Made by a program: the position numbers and the translations under genes | Notes under the pieces: generated by a model | Seen by the model: only the letters and a program-made list of their open reading frames with translations | Database searches by the model: none | Told to the model about the DNA's origin: nothing | NCBI GenBank assembly: GCA_017861475.1 | Contig: JAGFXV010000101.1 | Location: 1 to 6,006 of the forward strand | Length of the DNA stretch: 6,006 nt | Origin: Bacillota bacterium | Lineage (GTDB): Bacteria; Bacillota; Syntrophomonadia; Syntrophomonadales; Syntrophomonadaceae | Direction of reading: 5' to 3' | Part shown: positions 1 through 5,184 of the stretch, one piece after another | How positions within the stretch are numbered: the stretch's first letter is position 1 | Layout: every line of letters begins with the position of its first letter

Positions 1-336
1 ACACAATTCAGGTTCCTGGCTGCACAGCCATGCAACAGTAGCTCCCACGCTGAAACCGACAACAAAGATTCTGCTGTATCGATCCCGGATCTGGCGAAGA
101 AAAAGGTTGACTTGATCAAAGGCTTTCTCAAAACCTATGTGCTGAAAGAAATTATTGTAGGCAAGATCTTCCTGTTCATCATCAAACACTGTTTCATTTT
201 GCAGCATATGGGGGGCAAAGACGTCAACCCCATGTCCGGACAATTGCCAACAGATGTCTTTTATGTGCTGATTGATACCATAAATTTCATGCAACACAAC
301 CACGGCCGTATTTGATTCATTCAAATAGGTTAGCAA
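1..336 (-). CDS. Dienelactone hydrolase family protein, N-terminal part (runs off left edge)
   Basis: This is the first 112 codons of an alpha/beta-hydrolase of the dienelactone hydrolase (DLH) family, a group of cytosolic hydrolases; the true substrate is unknown. Seen directly: an early beta strand ending in HEIYG (residues 16-20), typical of DLH proteins, followed by a helix and the GVDVFAPHML strand (36-45), then the nucleophile elbow GFSVGA (94-99) with Ser96 as predicted nucleophile. Classical DLH enzymes use Cys here, so this belongs to a serine-type branch or a more distant relative. The family is usually around 200-250 residues, so roughly half is missing beyond the window edge, including the catalytic Asp and His. 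The start is TTG at 334-336: an AGGAG lies 8 nt upstream and no ATG fits. A second, truncated copy of this gene start, with the same TTG and ribosome binding site, lies at 4964-5071. The AraC-type regulator immediately upstream is a plausible but unproven controller. Confidence 0.8.
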   Translation of the reverse strand, partial: MLTYLNESNTAVVVLHEIYGINQHIKDICWQLSGHGVDVFAPHMLQNETVFDDEQEDLAYNNFFQHIGFEKAFDQVNLFLRQIRDRYSRIFVVGFSVGATVAWLCSQEPELC

Positions 337-350
337 TTTTGCAGCTCCTG
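257..350 (-). repeat. Left copy of direct repeat (hydrolase gene start)
   Basis: This 94-bp block covers the ribosome binding site and first codons of the hydrolase gene. It matches 4992-5085 without gaps at 85 of 94 positions by my hand count. Five of the nine differences are synonymous in the hydrolase frame. The similarity resumes further upstream (about 409-456 against 5110-5157) after a gap of 34 bp, so the duplicated unit included the promoter region. Confidence 0.85.
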
Positions 351-364
351 ATATAATTTATGTT

Positions 365-376
365 CTCTTATAAGAG
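365..376. promoter_or_regulatory. 12-bp perfect palindrome in hydrolase leader
   Basis: CTCTTATAAGAG is a perfect dyad. It lies between the hydrolase ribosome binding site (about 343-349) and the conserved extended -10-like element at 417-425. It sits in the AT-rich segment that has no counterpart in the right-hand copy. It could be an operator or a weak leader hairpin; function is unproven. Confidence 0.3.
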
Positions 377-416
377 TATTAAATTTCTTTGTGCTTATAT
401 TTGTGGTACTTACGTA

Positions 417-425
417 ATTTTATCA
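417..425 (-). promoter_or_regulatory. Possible extended -10 promoter of the hydrolase gene
   Basis: On the minus strand this reads TGATAAAAT, a TG-n-TAAAAT extended -10 element with five of six matches to TATAAT. The element and its right flank (TTAYGTAAG) are conserved in the second copy at 5118-5126 although much of the surrounding leader has diverged. No good -35 box is seen at the normal distance. The predicted leader would be about 75 nt. Confidence 0.35.
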
Positions 426-475
426 GAAATCACCCGCTGTGCTTTACCTTTTTGTAGAGTCTGAAATTTTATCAT

Positions 476-1405
476 TTAAAAATGTACTCCGGTGCTAACC
501 CAGCCGACTTTGCGTACCGGGCGGGCTTCGATATATCCCCGATAGCCCTGCGGCTCCAACTGAAATCGGGGAGCGTCTTCATCTGCCCAGGCAAAACCGT
601 AGAGTTTCGGGTCATATTGATTAATTTGCTCGGATAGTTCCATGATGGCCTGATAGAAATCATCATCTTCAAAGGGCGGTCCCTGAAAAACCATCACCTG
701 ACAGGCGGGCAAATCAATGATTTCCAGTCCTTCCGGTACGGCACCGCTATAATCTGCCGGTACTTCCACACCCTGCGCATAGAAGGATGTTCCGGCCGGG
801 CGGAACCGCTGCGGCAGCCACAAACCGATCGGTTCGTACAGTGCTTCCTTGACACTGCATAAAAGCCCCCAGATATCGCAGCCGACTTCTTCGCAGTATT
901 CGAAATAATCTTTGGCATTGGTGCCTCTTTTTAATATCAGTTTTCTTTCCGGACGTTCGATCACCTGGACAAATACAGTACTTGCTGACGCTTTTCTTTC
1001 CATGGATTTTCCTCCCCTCTGATAGAAAAAATATTGATCCCGAATGGGAGTGGGCATAAACAGTCTGATCGGCGGTGGGCTCTGGCTGTATTTATAGGGC
1101 GTGATTCCAAACTCTCTGGAAAAAGCCCGCGTAAAACCTTCCTGCGTATCAAACACAAAATCAAGCGCCACATCCAGCACTTTGACCTTTTCATCCCGCA
1201 GCCGCAAGGCCGCCTGGGTGAGCCGCAAAGCACGAATATATTCGAAGGGGGATTTGCCCAAATGCTCTTTGAAGATCCGCGTACAGTGAAAAGGGGAATA
1301 ACCCGCACACCGGCTCAAGTCTGACAAGGTAATCGGTTCGCCTAAATGCCGGTCGATATAGTCCTGCATATTCTGAACCGCGTTGATCTGCTCCCATCGA
1401 TCCAT
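476..1405 (-). CDS. AraC-family transcriptional regulator with GyrI-like effector-binding domain
   Basis: This is a 309-residue one-component regulator of the Rob/GyrI-like type: an N-terminal DNA-binding AraC domain joined to a C-terminal small-molecule-binding domain. The first helix-turn-helix spans about residues 25-57 (ITLSDLSRCAGYSPFHCTRI, then EHLGKSPFEYI). The second spans about 74-107, with the DVALDFVFDTQEGFTRAF pattern and the closing FGITPYKY typical of the family. A Pro-rich linker (109-120) leads to the effector domain at about 143-309, which resembles GyrI-like domains that bind hydrophobic drugs; the ligand here is unknown. The ATG start at 1403-1405 is supported by GGAGGTGA six nucleotides upstream. 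The gene stands alone, 104 bp after the XRE gene and 139 bp before the hydrolase gene in the same direction, so it may control itself, the hydrolase, or the nearby exporter. The family and domain order are secure; targets are inferred. Confidence 0.9.
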   Translation of the reverse strand: MDRWEQINAVQNMQDYIDRHLGEPITLSDLSRCAGYSPFHCTRIFKEHLGKSPFEYIRALRLTQAALRLRDEKVKVLDVALDFVFDTQEGFTRAFSREFGITPYKYSQSPPPIRLFMPTPIRDQYFFYQRGGKSMERKASASTVFVQVIERPERKLILKRGTNAKDYFEYCEEVGCDIWGLLCSVKEALYEPIGLWLPQRFRPAGTSFYAQGVEVPADYSGAVPEGLEIIDLPACQVMVFQGPPFEDDDFYQAIMELSEQINQYDPKLYGFAWADEDAPRFQLEPQGYRGYIEARPVRKVGWVSTGVHF

Positions 1406-1458
1406 GCCCTCACCTCCATCGAATCATTATCATCTATCAGGGGACAAAAATTCTTGAC

Positions 1459-1482
1459 TTGAATTGCTGAATCGTAATTCAA
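1459..1482. repeat. Inverted repeat upstream of the AraC-type gene
   Basis: Seven-base arms TTGAATT and AATTCAA are separated by 10 bp, in the gap between the XRE gene end and the AraC-type gene start. It has no following T-run, is AT-rich, and is a poor intrinsic terminator. It sits about 55-75 bp upstream of the AraC-type start codon, where an operator for that gene could lie. Function is unproven. Confidence 0.3.
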
Positions 1483-1509
1483 ATTCTTATTTTCTTTGAG
1501 GGGAAGTAT

Positions 1510-1716
1510 TTATTTTAAAATTTCCGGATCAGGCGCAAAAAGTTTATCGACTGTTGTCCCAAGTATGTTTGCCAACTTAAAGGCCAATAATAAAGTAGGG
1601 TCATACTTATCATTTTCGATAGCATTTATGGTTTGTCTTGTAACGCCCAACGCAGTTGCTAGATCTTCCTGCCTATAGTTCTTTTCTTTACGCAGTTCTC
1701 TTATGTTATTCTTCAT
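1510..1716 (-). CDS. Small XRE-family (Cro/CI-type HTH) transcriptional regulator
   Basis: This 68-residue protein consists almost entirely of one HTH_3 DNA-binding domain (about residues 4-58). The motif EDLATALGVTRQTINAIEND is the helix-turn-helix with the recognition helix TRQTINAIE, followed by DPTLLLAFKLANILG and DKLF, as in the short stand-alone regulators common in Bacillota. I chose ATG at 1714-1716 because relatives typically begin MKN. A TTG three codons upstream (1723-1725) would overlap the preceding stop by four bases and is also possible. Neither start has a strong ribosome binding site, so translation is probably coupled to the upstream membrane-protein gene, whose stop is 5 nt away. 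Partners of this type usually repress their own operon, and the twin palindromes at 2032-2099 are the obvious candidate operators. The gene pair is visibly more AT-rich than the exporter genes. Confidence 0.9.
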   Translation of the reverse strand: MKNNIRELRKEKNYRQEDLATALGVTRQTINAIENDKYDPTLLLAFKLANILGTTVDKLFAPDPEILK

Positions 1717-1721
1717 AATGT

Positions 1722-2018
1722 TCAATGCCCAACAGTAAAGTACAAAAATACACCAAATATAATAAGCAAGAATATCACACCAAAAGAAATAAGGATTTGT
1801 TTTTTACTGCTGTCATCGTCCACCTTTACTTTAGCAACGCTTGTAACAAAGAAGTAAACTAAAAACTGTAGTATGAATAGGATCTGGGGAAGCGACATTT
1901 CTTGTGTTTTAACATAGTTAAATCCCCCCCATATAACGAGGGACAACACCATAAAAAACCAGCTCCATTTGATTCCTTCCTGGTTAATCTTTAATTCCAT
2001 CTCGTCCATTTTTCTCAT
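1722..2018 (-). CDS. Small three-helix membrane protein, partner of XRE regulator
   Basis: This is a 98-residue integral membrane protein with no family name I can assign with certainty. The charged amphipathic N-terminus (MRKMDEMELKINQEGIK) is followed by hydrophobic segments at about 17-34, 44-63 and 75-95. An acidic/basic loop (KVKVDDDSSKKQ) lies between the second and third. ATG at 2016-2018 is the start because GGAGG (2025-2029) lies six nucleotides upstream. The longer in-frame reading from a TTG at 2039 would run through that ribosome binding site and operator. The gene is first in a two-gene operon with the XRE regulator, read from the promoter at 2057-2085. Small membrane proteins encoded with a short XRE protein recur in Bacillota; a role in sequestering or sensing for the regulator is plausible but inferred. 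Confidence 0.8.
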   Translation of the reverse strand: MRKMDEMELKINQEGIKWSWFFMVLSLVIWGGFNYVKTQEMSLPQILFILQFLVYFFVTSVAKVKVDDDSSKKQILISFGVIFLLIIFGVFLYFTVGH

Positions 2019-2024
2019 AATAAA

Positions 2025-2029
2025 CCTCC
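2025..2029 (-). promoter_or_regulatory. Ribosome binding site that fixes the membrane-protein start
   Basis: GGAGG on the minus strand lies six nucleotides from ATG at 2016-2018. It decides against the upstream in-frame TTG at 2037-2039. Operator copy 2 ends three bases upstream of it. Confidence 0.8.
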
Positions 2030-2031
2030 GT

Positions 2032-2053
2032 AATGTCAAAAGTATTTTACATT
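2032..2053. promoter_or_regulatory. Operator copy 2, over predicted transcription start
   Basis: This 22-bp imperfect palindrome has outer arms AATGT and ACATT and inner AA/TT (8 of 11 symmetric pairs). It is identical at 20 of 22 positions to the copy at 2078-2099. It covers the predicted transcription start (about 2050) and ends beside the ribosome binding site, so a bound repressor would block initiation. The likely binder is the XRE protein encoded by the operon (inference). Confidence 0.65.
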
Positions 2054-2056
2054 CAG

Positions 2057-2085
2057 AGTATATTGATTAGACGGTAAAATGTCAA
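2057..2085 (-). promoter_or_regulatory. Sigma-A-type promoter of the membrane protein/XRE operon
   Basis: On the minus strand there is a perfect -35 box TTGACA (2080-2085), a 17-bp spacer, and a -10 box TATACT (2057-2062; five of six matches). Start of transcription is predicted near 2050, giving a leader of about 30 nt. The -35 box lies inside operator copy 1. Confidence 0.8.
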
Positions 2086-2099
2086 TAGTTTTTTACATT
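2078..2099. promoter_or_regulatory. Operator copy 1, over the -35 box
   Basis: This is the second 22-bp palindrome of the pair, with arms AATGT and ACATT and 8 of 11 symmetric pairs. It lies 46 bp from copy 2 and contains the TTGACA -35 box. Binding here would exclude RNA polymerase. Two copies bracketing the promoter suggest cooperative autorepression. Confidence 0.65.
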
Positions 2100-2159
2100 A
2101 TCAGAAGTTGTTTGTTTTAAAGGCAATCGCTTAATATACATTTGCTGTCTGCTGGCTGC

Positions 2160-3011
2160 CTATCTTTTCCCTGACATATTTAGAATTGATAAACCGTAAA
2201 AAACAGCAGACGTTCCTATCAGGATCAGAATACTGACCAGAGGGGTAATCTCGTGGCCGCCGAAGGAGTATGTTACTCCCATATGATATTTGAATTCATT
2301 CAGGTATTGGACCGGGATTCCGTTGAATGAGGTTTGCATCGGCGCTTCCATCAGTACCTGGCGAAACAGAGCTGCCGCGTGGGAAGGGGGAAACACCTTG
2401 ATGAGCGTTTGTACAGACGCGGGCAGGCTCCCGATGGGGAGGTAAATGCCGGTAAAAAAACCGATGAGTGTGCCGATGATTGTGCTGACGGTACTGAAGG
2501 CTTGGTTACTATTTATAAATGACACGATGAAGCAAACCAATGAAGTGTTCATCAGTGTTGATAAAAATATCAGCAAGACAATCTTGAGACATGAAACAGC
2601 ATCCAACCATGCACCGCCGCTCAACACGATGTAAATCTCGGCTGCCGCAAATGTGACCAGAGACATGATGATCCCGATCAGCAGCGCACTTCCCAGATAT
2701 CCTCCCGTAAGACTGCTTCTTTTGATGGGGGAGGAGTAAAAATCCTTGTCAATTTTCTTGACCTTGTCTTCGATCATCACCCCAAATGCACCCATGGTCG
2801 TAGTCACCGATGCCACTGCAAGAAGGCCGGCCACCAGCCATGTGTTCATCAGAAAATCAACGTTTGCAAGCGCTTTCATGGAATCCAGCCAGACGTCTCC
2901 CAGGAACACCGCATACAGGGCGATGATAATGAAAACTGCCAGCAGTGAGAATAAGACGGCGCTCCTGTCGCGGAAAAAAAGTTTTAGGTTGCGTTTCATA
3001 AAAACCATCAT
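2160..3011 (-). CDS. ABC-2 type transporter permease
   Basis: This is the 283-residue membrane subunit of an ABC-2 exporter (drug/antibiotic or polysaccharide export superfamily; substrate unknown). Six hydrophobic segments are visible at about 18-38, 56-80, 103-130, 141-167, 172-194 and 256-278, with a cytoplasmic N-terminus rich in basic residues (MKRNLKLFFRDR). A coupling-helix-like stretch KKIDKDFYSSPIKRS (85-99) and the late motif GIYLPIGSLP...VFPPSH (188-211) fit the ABC2_membrane family. The ATG at 3009-3011 overlaps the ATPase stop by four bases (ATGA) and has AAAGGAG eight nucleotides upstream, so the two are translationally coupled and surely form one transporter. A large segment between the fifth and sixth helices (about 195-255) probably faces outside. 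No terminator is evident after the stop, so some transcripts may run into the next operon. Confidence 0.92.
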   Translation of the reverse strand: MMVFMKRNLKLFFRDRSAVLFSLLAVFIIIALYAVFLGDVWLDSMKALANVDFLMNTWLVAGLLAVASVTTTMGAFGVMIEDKVKKIDKDFYSSPIKRSSLTGGYLGSALLIGIIMSLVTFAAAEIYIVLSGGAWLDAVSCLKIVLLIFLSTLMNTSLVCFIVSFINSNQAFSTVSTIIGTLIGFFTGIYLPIGSLPASVQTLIKVFPPSHAAALFRQVLMEAPMQTSFNGIPVQYLNEFKYHMGVTYSFGGHEITPLVSILILIGTSAVFYGLSILNMSGKR

Positions 3012-3922
3012 TCTCTCAGCTCCTTTCCCGTAATGCCGATAAAAGCGTCGTCCATGGTGCCCTGCAGCACTTGAAAGCCGCTGATGCAGGTCTGGCAGTT
3101 CTCCAATACGGGAATGGCTGACATCGTATCCGGCAGTTTGACAACAAATTCCCCTGCAGACATTGTGAAATCGAGTTTTTGGTCATGCAGGAGCTGGCGC
3201 AGCCCGGCTTCATCTGATGCGAACAATCTCACTGTGTCGGATGAGTAGCGCGTTTTCAGTTCTGCCGGCGTGCCTTTGGCAGCAATCTCCCCATGGTCGA
3301 TTACGATCACATAATCAGACTCAGCCGCCTCTTCCATGTAGTGAGTGGTAAGGAAAACCGTCATTCCGTTTTTGGACTGCAATTGTTTTATCGTATTCCA
3401 GATGCTTTTTCGCGTCTGCGGATCAAGGCCCGTGGTGGGCTCGTCAAGAAACAGGATTTTCGGTTTATGAACCAGCGCTCGCGCGATATCGGCTCTGCGC
3501 CGCTGGCCGCCGGAGAGCTTGCCGTATGGACGGTCGATGATCTCACCGAGTTCGGTGGTTTGTACGGCCTCGTATACGGCGTTCCTGATTTCGGTTTTAT
3601 CCGACGTGTACAATCCGGCCCGGAGGGTAAGATTTTCCCGCACGGTAAGCAAATCGTCCAGTATGCTGTCTTGAAACACCACGCCGATGATTTTTCGAAT
3701 GGCCTGACTGTGGCGGCGCAGGTCAAGCCCGTCTATGTAAACCTCACCGCCGCTGAAATCCAGGAAAGTACATAAGATATCGATGGTGGTTGATTTGCCT
3801 GCACCGTTAGGCCCGAGATAGGAAAACAGCTTCCCCTGTTCAACGTAAAAACTGATATCCTTTACGGCAGTCAAGCTGTCATAGTTTTTTCTTAAATTGG
3901 TTACCTCTATGATCTTATTCAA
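3008..3922 (-). CDS. ABC transporter ATP-binding protein (DrrA/ABC-2 exporter type)
   Basis: This is the 304-residue ATPase subunit that powers the adjacent permease. All nucleotide-binding motifs are present: Walker A GPNGAGKST (37-45), Q-loop Gln84, signature LSGGQ (136-140), Walker B ILFLDEP (156-162) followed by the D-loop TTGLD, and switch His194 in TTHYMEEA. The remainder (about 215-304) is the regulatory tail common in drug-exporter ATPases. TTG at 3920-3922 is chosen as start because the protein then begins MNKIIEVTNL as relatives do, and a GGGGGC-type ribosome binding site lies seven nucleotides upstream. An in-frame ATG at 4067-4069 would add 49 residues, but that stretch contains the promoter and a terminator and has no protein-like character. 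The gene is first in the exporter operon, with its own promoter at 3945-3973. Confidence 0.93.
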   Translation of the reverse strand: MNKIIEVTNLRKNYDSLTAVKDISFYVEQGKLFSYLGPNGAGKSTTIDILCTFLDFSGGEVYIDGLDLRRHSQAIRKIIGVVFQDSILDDLLTVRENLTLRAGLYTSDKTEIRNAVYEAVQTTELGEIIDRPYGKLSGGQRRRADIARALVHKPKILFLDEPTTGLDPQTRKSIWNTIKQLQSKNGMTVFLTTHYMEEAAESDYVIVIDHGEIAAKGTPAELKTRYSSDTVRLFASDEAGLRQLLHDQKLDFTMSAGEFVVKLPDTMSAIPVLENCQTCISGFQVLQGTMDDAFIGITGKELRE

Positions 3923-3944
3923 GCAATCGCCCCCTTTCGAAAAC

Positions 3945-3973
3945 ACTATAACAAGCCCTTTCAGCGCTTTCAA
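3945..3973 (-). promoter_or_regulatory. Sigma-A-type promoter of the ABC exporter operon
   Basis: On the minus strand: TTGAAA (3968-3973), 17-bp spacer, TATAGT (3945-3950). The predicted transcription start is near 3938, only about 15 nt before the TTG start, so the leader contains little beyond the ribosome binding site. The placement downstream of the terminator at 4015-4051 makes this an independent transcription unit. Confidence 0.7.
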
Positions 3974-4014
3974 CAGGGGCAACGGTATGCTGCAGATATG
4001 GTTGGGCAAGATGC

Positions 4015-4051
4015 AAAAAAAGGATGGTAAGCTGTATGCAGCCAACCATCC
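4015..4051 (-). terminator. Intrinsic terminator of the LytTR/DUF3021 operon
   Basis: On the minus strand a 7-bp perfect stem GGATGGT/ACCATCC (with an inner GCTG/CAGC stem and a CATA loop) is followed directly by seven T residues. It lies 29 bp after the DUF3021 stop codon and before the exporter promoter, so it separates the two units. Confidence 0.88.
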
Positions 4052-4079
4052 CGGAGGATCTTTATACACTTATGAACAA

Positions 4080-4511
4080 TTATGAGTGATAATGCTCGTT
4101 CAGCCGTTCATTCATTTTATCGGTCAATTTTTTGTCCCGGTAATGGGTTGCTAAAAAGACAGCAACATATACCACTAAAACAGACGAAAGAAACACGGCA
4201 ACCTCTTTGCTGCTGTGCAGACTGACCCAATCCCAGAGCGAGGCAAAATATAACAGAACTGCCGAGAGAACGATTAAGTGAATGATTTTGCGAATAAGCA
4301 TTTGCATTTTGTTCAATTCCCTGCGTGAAAGGAATATGACATGCGGCAAATCACCGGCCAAGGCCATCAGCAGTATTCTGCCGATATCATCGAGCGAAAA
4401 GCTGGCGTCAGGATAAAAAATCAGGCAAAATACATACATCGAAATGATAATTCCGGTTGTAATGATAAAAAATGACTGGACCATGGTTTTTAACAGTTCT
4501 TCCGCACGCAT
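4080..4511 (-). CDS. DUF3021 family membrane protein, partner of LytTR regulator
   Basis: This 143-residue protein has four predicted transmembrane helices (about 10-32, 43-61, 75-94 and 103-122) and a highly charged C-terminal tail (HYRDKKLTDKMNERLNEHYHS). The length, four-helix pattern and position directly after a LytTR gene match DUF3021 proteins. ATG at 4509-4511 has a strong AGGAGGTG ribosome binding site that begins right after the LytTR stop codon; the genes are 11 nt apart and form one operon. Known parallels are the HdrRM and BrsRM systems of Streptococcus mutans, in which a membrane protein holds a LytTR regulator inactive. Whether this protein works the same way is inference. The operon ends at the terminator at 4015-4051. 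Confidence 0.85.
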   Translation of the reverse strand: MRAEELLKTMVQSFFIITTGIIISMYVFCLIFYPDASFSLDDIGRILLMALAGDLPHVIFLSRRELNKMQMLIRKIIHLIVLSAVLLYFASLWDWVSLHSSKEVAVFLSSVLVVYVAVFLATHYRDKKLTDKMNERLNEHYHS

Positions 4512-4522
4512 TCTGACACCTC

Positions 4523-4957
4523 CTATATACCAAGCCGTTTTTTCAGATCGCCCATATACTGCCGGGAAATAATAACTTTTTCGCCATTGTCCAGCAGGGC
4601 CTCAAAGCGTCCGCTTAACGCGGGACTAAGCGATTTTATCTTGCGCAGGTTTAAAATCACCGATTTGGATACCCGTAAAAAGTCACTGTTGGCAAGCGAA
4701 TTTTCCAGCTCGTAGAGCTTTTGCTTCGATTCGTAGACCTTGTCCTTAAGATAGATAAAAGTTTTATTGTCCACCGTATCAATATAGTAAATACCGTCCG
4801 GCCGGAGACGGTGTATTTCATTTCCGTCGTAGGCGATGAGCGTATCCTGTGCTTTTAAAAGGGCAAGGGCGCGAAGAAGTTCAGGTGTCATCCTGCGGCA
4901 TCTGATAATGATCTGTTCCTCTTCACCTTCCGGCGGTTCTTCCATGACAATCTTCAA
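4523..4957 (-). CDS. LytTR-domain transcriptional regulator
   Basis: This 144-residue protein is a stand-alone LytTR DNA-binding regulator without a phosphoreceiver domain. The N-terminal 45 residues are acidic and then basic (EEPPEGEEEQIIIRCRR). The LytTR domain spans about 46-143, with recognisable strands IYYIDTVDNKTFIYL (57-70), the core FLRVSKSVILNLRKI (93-107) and the closing GEKVIISRQYMGDLKKRL (125-142). The start is TTG at 4955-4957, preceded by GGGGTGAGGG; an ATG four codons in (4943-4945) has no comparable site. No promoter is visible in the short gap upstream. Instead the gene follows a truncated hydrolase fragment whose stop codon lies within this ribosome binding site, so expression probably depends on that fragment's promoter. 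It is co-transcribed with the DUF3021 gene. Likely targets are its own operon and the exporter operon downstream (inferred). Confidence 0.9.
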   Translation of the reverse strand: MKIVMEEPPEGEEEQIIIRCRRMTPELLRALALLKAQDTLIAYDGNEIHRLRPDGIYYIDTVDNKTFIYLKDKVYESKQKLYELENSLANSDFLRVSKSVILNLRKIKSLSPALSGRFEALLDNGEKVIISRQYMGDLKKRLGI

Positions 4958-4963
4958 ATACCC

Positions 4964-5071
4964 TCACCCCCCTGTCGATCGAATGCCCTTATCTTTTATG
5001 TGCTGATTGATAGCATAGATTTCATGCAATACAATCGCGGCTGTTTTCGATTCATTCAAATAGGTCAGCAA
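4964..5071 (-). pseudogene. Truncated duplicate of the dienelactone hydrolase gene start
   Basis: A 35-codon frame starts at TTG (5069-5071) with an AGGAG eight nucleotides upstream. Its first 27 residues match the hydrolase at 1-336 at 23 positions, the differences being N9K, V12A, V13I and G20A. Similarity stops after HIKD, and eight unrelated residues (KGIRSTGG) lead to a TGA at 4964-4966. The catalytic region is absent, so it cannot be an enzyme. The open frame and ribosome binding site are intact, so it may still be translated as a leader peptide. The TTG of the LytTR gene begins six bases after the TGA, in the same frame. Confidence 0.82.
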
Positions 5072-5085
5072 TTTTGCAGCTCCTG
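4992..5085 (-). repeat. Right copy of direct repeat (hydrolase gene start)
   Basis: This is the 94-bp partner of 257-350, in the same orientation and offset by 4,735 bp, with 85 of 94 positions identical by hand count. The left boundary is where the hydrolase similarity breaks next to the LytTR gene. On the right the match continues weakly to about 5157 after a gap. Confidence 0.85.
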
Positions 5086-5117
5086 TTTCGCTGCTAATAT
5101 AACGTAATTCTTACATA

Positions 5118-5126
5118 ATTTTATCA
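5118..5126 (-). promoter_or_regulatory. Possible extended -10 promoter reading toward the LytTR operon
   Basis: TGATAAAAT on the minus strand is the counterpart of 417-425. It is the best-preserved part of the duplicated upstream region. If active it would drive the truncated leader, the LytTR gene and the DUF3021 gene. No convincing -35 box is seen. Confidence 0.35.
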
Positions 5127-5184
5127 TAAACCCTCATCAATGCTTTAGTTTTTGAAGGGCTTGGGGGTATAGTGCAGGAAAACC

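Noticed and set aside
112..315. Plus-strand open frame opposite the hydrolase fragment
   Set aside because: The minus-strand reading is a clear hydrolase and is duplicated at 4964-5071; the plus-strand frame is a shadow.
961..1324. Several open frames on both strands inside the AraC-type gene
   Set aside because: All are shadows of the well-supported 309-residue regulator.
1383..1426. Shared ATTCGAT and GGTGAGGG words upstream of the AraC-type gene and the LytTR gene
   Set aside because: The words are short, at different spacing, and partly ribosome binding site sequence, so chance is the simpler explanation.
1459..1482. Intrinsic terminator after the XRE gene
   Set aside because: Stem is AT-rich with a 10-base loop and no T-run follows on the minus strand; kept only as an inverted repeat.
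2019..2039. Seven extra codons at the start of the small membrane protein
   Set aside because: They would be translated from a TTG inside operator copy 2 and across the GGAGG site that serves the ATG at 2018.
2100..2159. Terminator after the exporter permease
   Set aside because: No GC-rich stem followed by T residues could be found on the minus strand.
3293..3775. 160-codon open frame on the plus strand
   Set aside because: It is antisense to the ABC ATPase, which has all its motifs, and has no ribosome binding site or recognisable domain.
3923..4069. 49-codon N-terminal extension of the ABC ATPase from an in-frame ATG
   Set aside because: The stretch contains the terminator and the exporter promoter and does not resemble the family; the TTG at 3922 with its ribosome binding site gives the normal N-terminus.
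5153..5173. Promoter for the EamA gene (TTGAAG with TATAGT)
   Set aside because: The spacing between the boxes is only 10 bp, and no -35 box at 16-18 bp from TATAGT is convincing.
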